Source of the DNA: Druceiella hillmani
Lineage: Eukaryota; Arthropoda; Insecta; Lepidoptera; Hepialidae
Assembly: GCA_039881145.1 (NCBI GenBank)
Contig: JAYKKI010000037.1
Span: 18,664,501 to 18,728,500, forward strand
DNA: 64,000 nucleotides
Direction of reading: 5' to 3'
The notes under the pieces are model-generated. The model saw only the letters and a program-made list of their open reading frames with translations, was not told where the DNA came from and ran no database searches. Of the stretch, positions 62,007 to 64,000 are shown one piece after another. Both the position numbers and the translations under genes were made by a program. Numbering within the stretch: the stretch's first letter is position 1; every line of letters begins with the position of its first letter.

Positions 62007-63673
62007 ACTTTCAGCAGTAGACTTTCAAGATATATTTTAAAGTATTTTCTGGATTAATTCTTCCTGCAACTTTTCTCTTTTACGTCTTTCAGTTCCATAT
62101 TCTTTTTTATTAAAGATCTTTATTATGTAAAAACGCGTTTTAAACATTAATAAATATCTAGCTTTTTACGATGGCAGTACTCACGTAATAACCGTGTTTG
62201 AGCCATCCGTGTTTCATTCTCCGTTTACTTCTATTTATACTGACCGATATGAACGAAATCTACTTCCCTTAGAATATTTTAAGTTTTTTCAAATGTAATG
62301 AGTAGTTTGTTTTTGGATTAAGTAAAACACAAAGACTATCTTGCCGTGTCATGAAATAAATGCCAGAATCAGAAAAGGGGAAGTCATTTTGTTTTATACA
62401 ACGATATTTTTAGCTTTAAGTTTTTTTTATTTCATATTTTTAACTCAAAAGTTTTAAAAATATCCCACGTGTCCAGCTGCATAACATAGGTTCTTTTTGC
62501 TGTTTCAAAATATATTACAGTATATAAAAGTAATTCTGCAGATGTAATTCTTATTCGAAAAGTATCTTTTATCGCTAATCTCTCATCGTTGATTATCTTA
62601 ATTTGTTTGTCCAAAATTTTTCACCATCTGTCCTAATCTCGTTTTGTAAGTAGCGCTTAGAAGTAATAGTTGCAAGTTAGATTTACTATTTACATGTAAA
62701 TGTAAAATACTACTTAAATACAGACATATCCATGCGTCATAGACGTATAGGCATATAAAATACTATGAATATTTAAATTAATATCAAGATAACACAATTA
62801 ATTGCCAATTAAACCTGCTCTTAACTGAGTCTCTTAATTAAACGTATAATTCTTAACGGAGCCTCTTAATTAAATGTATAATATTATTTGAAACCTAATG
62901 ATTAATATCTAAAGAAATTCACATTAACTGAAAAAGAATAATTAAAGAACTATTAATTAATGAAAATACCACCAATTTGAGCAAACGATAACATCAATTT
63001 TAATGAAATTCTTTCCTCTCTTATGAAAGCAACCTTAGGCTTAAACAAATTTTAATTAACTCGTGAATGATTATGACAATATTTGAAAAAAGAAAATACA
63101 TTTGTATTAATAAGGCCTTCCTAGCTATATTAGATTTGTTTGAGCTAGAGCGTGAATCGGAAAGAGAAAAAAAAAGACCACATTCGGAGAAGTTCAGTCT
63201 CAAGAAAAAAGTATATGGATTTAATTTTATTTCTGAACATATAATAAAAAAAGCACATCATATTATTAACATTTAATTTTTAGTTGTAAGGAAAAAAGAA
63301 AAATCTTAGATGACATTTTCCTTGAGAACAAAGAAAACCCGTAAATAGGTTTATAAATTATCGATCGACCTAATAGTTTATTAGGGGAAATGTGATAATT
63401 TTTCTTCAATTTAGTTTTTCCGAAAAAAGACATATATTTGTTTTGCAAATTTTTTTTTATTCTACACTGAATAATTTTCAAAATTTGTATTAATCTTTTC
63501 GAATTTGACTTTCTGCGAGAATTTGTTTGCACCTTCACTGTGGATGAAATCAAGTTATTTATTATTCAACTCAAGCTAAAAGTGATGAGTAAAGCTTTGA
63601 GATTAGAAATTTTGTATTCAATTTTATCCATGTTAAGTTTGCATATTTAATATTTCTGTTAGAGTAGACTGTT

Positions 63674-63910
63674 ATGCTGCTAACCACCACACGAATTAAA
63701 CCACGGTGTTATGGCTCCCCGATAAAACTTCATGTATCACTACAATGTCATGATTTTAAATACGGCCAGGACTGGCTAGCGGGTTGCCAGTGTTTTTCAC
63801 ATTTTACTCGGCTCGCCATGCAAAACTGCACTTTGATCACGGCCGGCGAGCCGAGACCCCACTTTTCGGTTACAGTACTAACAAACGGACGTTTGAGCGT
63901 TCGTAAATAA
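63674..63910 (+). CDS. Unclassified ORF in a CpG-richer patch
   Basis: Frame of 78 codons starting at ATG 63674 (MLLTTTRIKPRCYGSPIKLH). It has four or five cysteines and ends in a basic tail (TNGRLSVRK). The patch is clearly less A/T-rich than the rest of the window. I recognise no domain. The reading frame crosses an inverted repeat (63808-63854), which argues for a structural or transposon-end origin rather than a coding one. It could also be part of a promoter region for a gene beyond the window. Confidence 0.15.
   Translation: MLLTTTRIKPRCYGSPIKLHVSLQCHDFKYGQDWLAGCQCFSHFTRLAMQNCTLITAGEPRPHFSVTVLTNGRLSVRK
63808..63854. repeat. GC-rich inverted repeat
   Basis: TCGGCTCGCC at 63808-63817 is exactly reversed by GGCGAGCCGA at 63845-63854 around a 27-base loop. 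Such a G/C-rich stem is unusual in this window. Confidence 0.9.
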
Positions 63911-64000
63911 GGACTTGCGGATTCTACGAGTTTTAACGATTAGAAATTTCGAAAATATGTGAAATAAACTCGAGCAAAGACGATTAAAGAGGAATTACAA

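Larger units (their letters stand above)
59080..62400 (-). mobile_element. hAT-type transposon relic (ZMYM1-like) in block C
   Basis: A C-specific insertion: C matches B up to about 58990 and A again from about 62500. It contains minus-strand remnants of a hAT transposase (60482-60990) and a second ORF upstream of it (61689-62006). I did not find the expected terminal inverted repeats or an 8-bp target duplication, so the edges are set only by the loss of similarity to A and B. Older DNA may be included at both ends. Confidence 0.6.
46560..63485 (+). repeat. Triplicated non-coding block, copy C
   Basis: Matches A from the left edge (46730 with 8955) to the right edge (63380-63460 with 24640-24720), and B through its whole length. 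It is interrupted by a CR1-like element (about 55250-57843) and a hAT relic (about 59080-62400). A's sequence at 23250-24070 faces the hAT insertion. C also has its own tandem duplication (52345-53120) and a complex fold-back (53612-53779). Without insertions it is about 11 kb. Confidence 0.85.

Overview
The window looks like gene-poor, strongly AT-rich nuclear DNA from an arthropod, most likely an insect; the order cannot be fixed from the sequence. The grounds are long (TA)n and (CA)n tracts, interstitial degenerate AACCT-type (TTAGG-like) arrays, and old copies of a Helitron, a Ty1/copia LTR element, a CR1/Jockey-type non-LTR element and a ZMYM1-like hAT transposon. There is no bacterial-style gene organisation, and I recognise no intact cellular protein-coding gene, tRNA, rRNA or CRISPR array. 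Almost all readable protein is broken transposon protein.

The main architecture is a large, previously hidden triplication of non-coding DNA. Block A (about 8800-24800), block B (about 36980-45950) and block C (about 46560-63485) are direct, collinear, diverged copies of an ancestral unit of roughly 9-11 kb. The matching landmarks come in the same order in all three. They include a dispersed-repeat head (9395/37017/47197), a well-kept island of about 300 bp (18730/40045/50057) and a second island (23090/45597/58709). B and C share about 1.1-1.4 kb that A lacks, so they look like the closer pair. Later insertions interrupt the copies. A received a Helitron (from 9936) and an inverted pair of dispersed repeats (about 15897-17340). 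B received one dispersed repeat (about 43395-43885). C received a CR1-like element (about 55250-57843) and a hAT relic (about 59080-62400).

Region by region: 1-8800 is mostly unique AT-rich DNA with a TA microsatellite, a minisatellite of about 125 bp period (3028-3445), two copies of a dispersed repeat (3450, 5877), a CpG-richer patch with a TATA-like box (5050-5300), a duplicated TATCGATA motif (5446-5484) and two telomere-like arrays (7456-8757). Block A follows. The stretch 24810-30150 is unique and holds a tentative two-exon small ORF on the minus strand (exons at 27547-27452 and 25885-25838). A copia element with intact LTR boundaries and a 5-bp target-site duplication lies at 30151-34407. 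Unique DNA with microsatellites leads to block B, a short spacer (45951-46560), then block C. The last 300 bases are CpG-richer and hold an unclassified ORF with an internal inverted repeat.

There are no operons or pathways to describe. All alignments were made by eye, so boundaries are approximate except where a TSD, LTR edge or hairpin fixes them.
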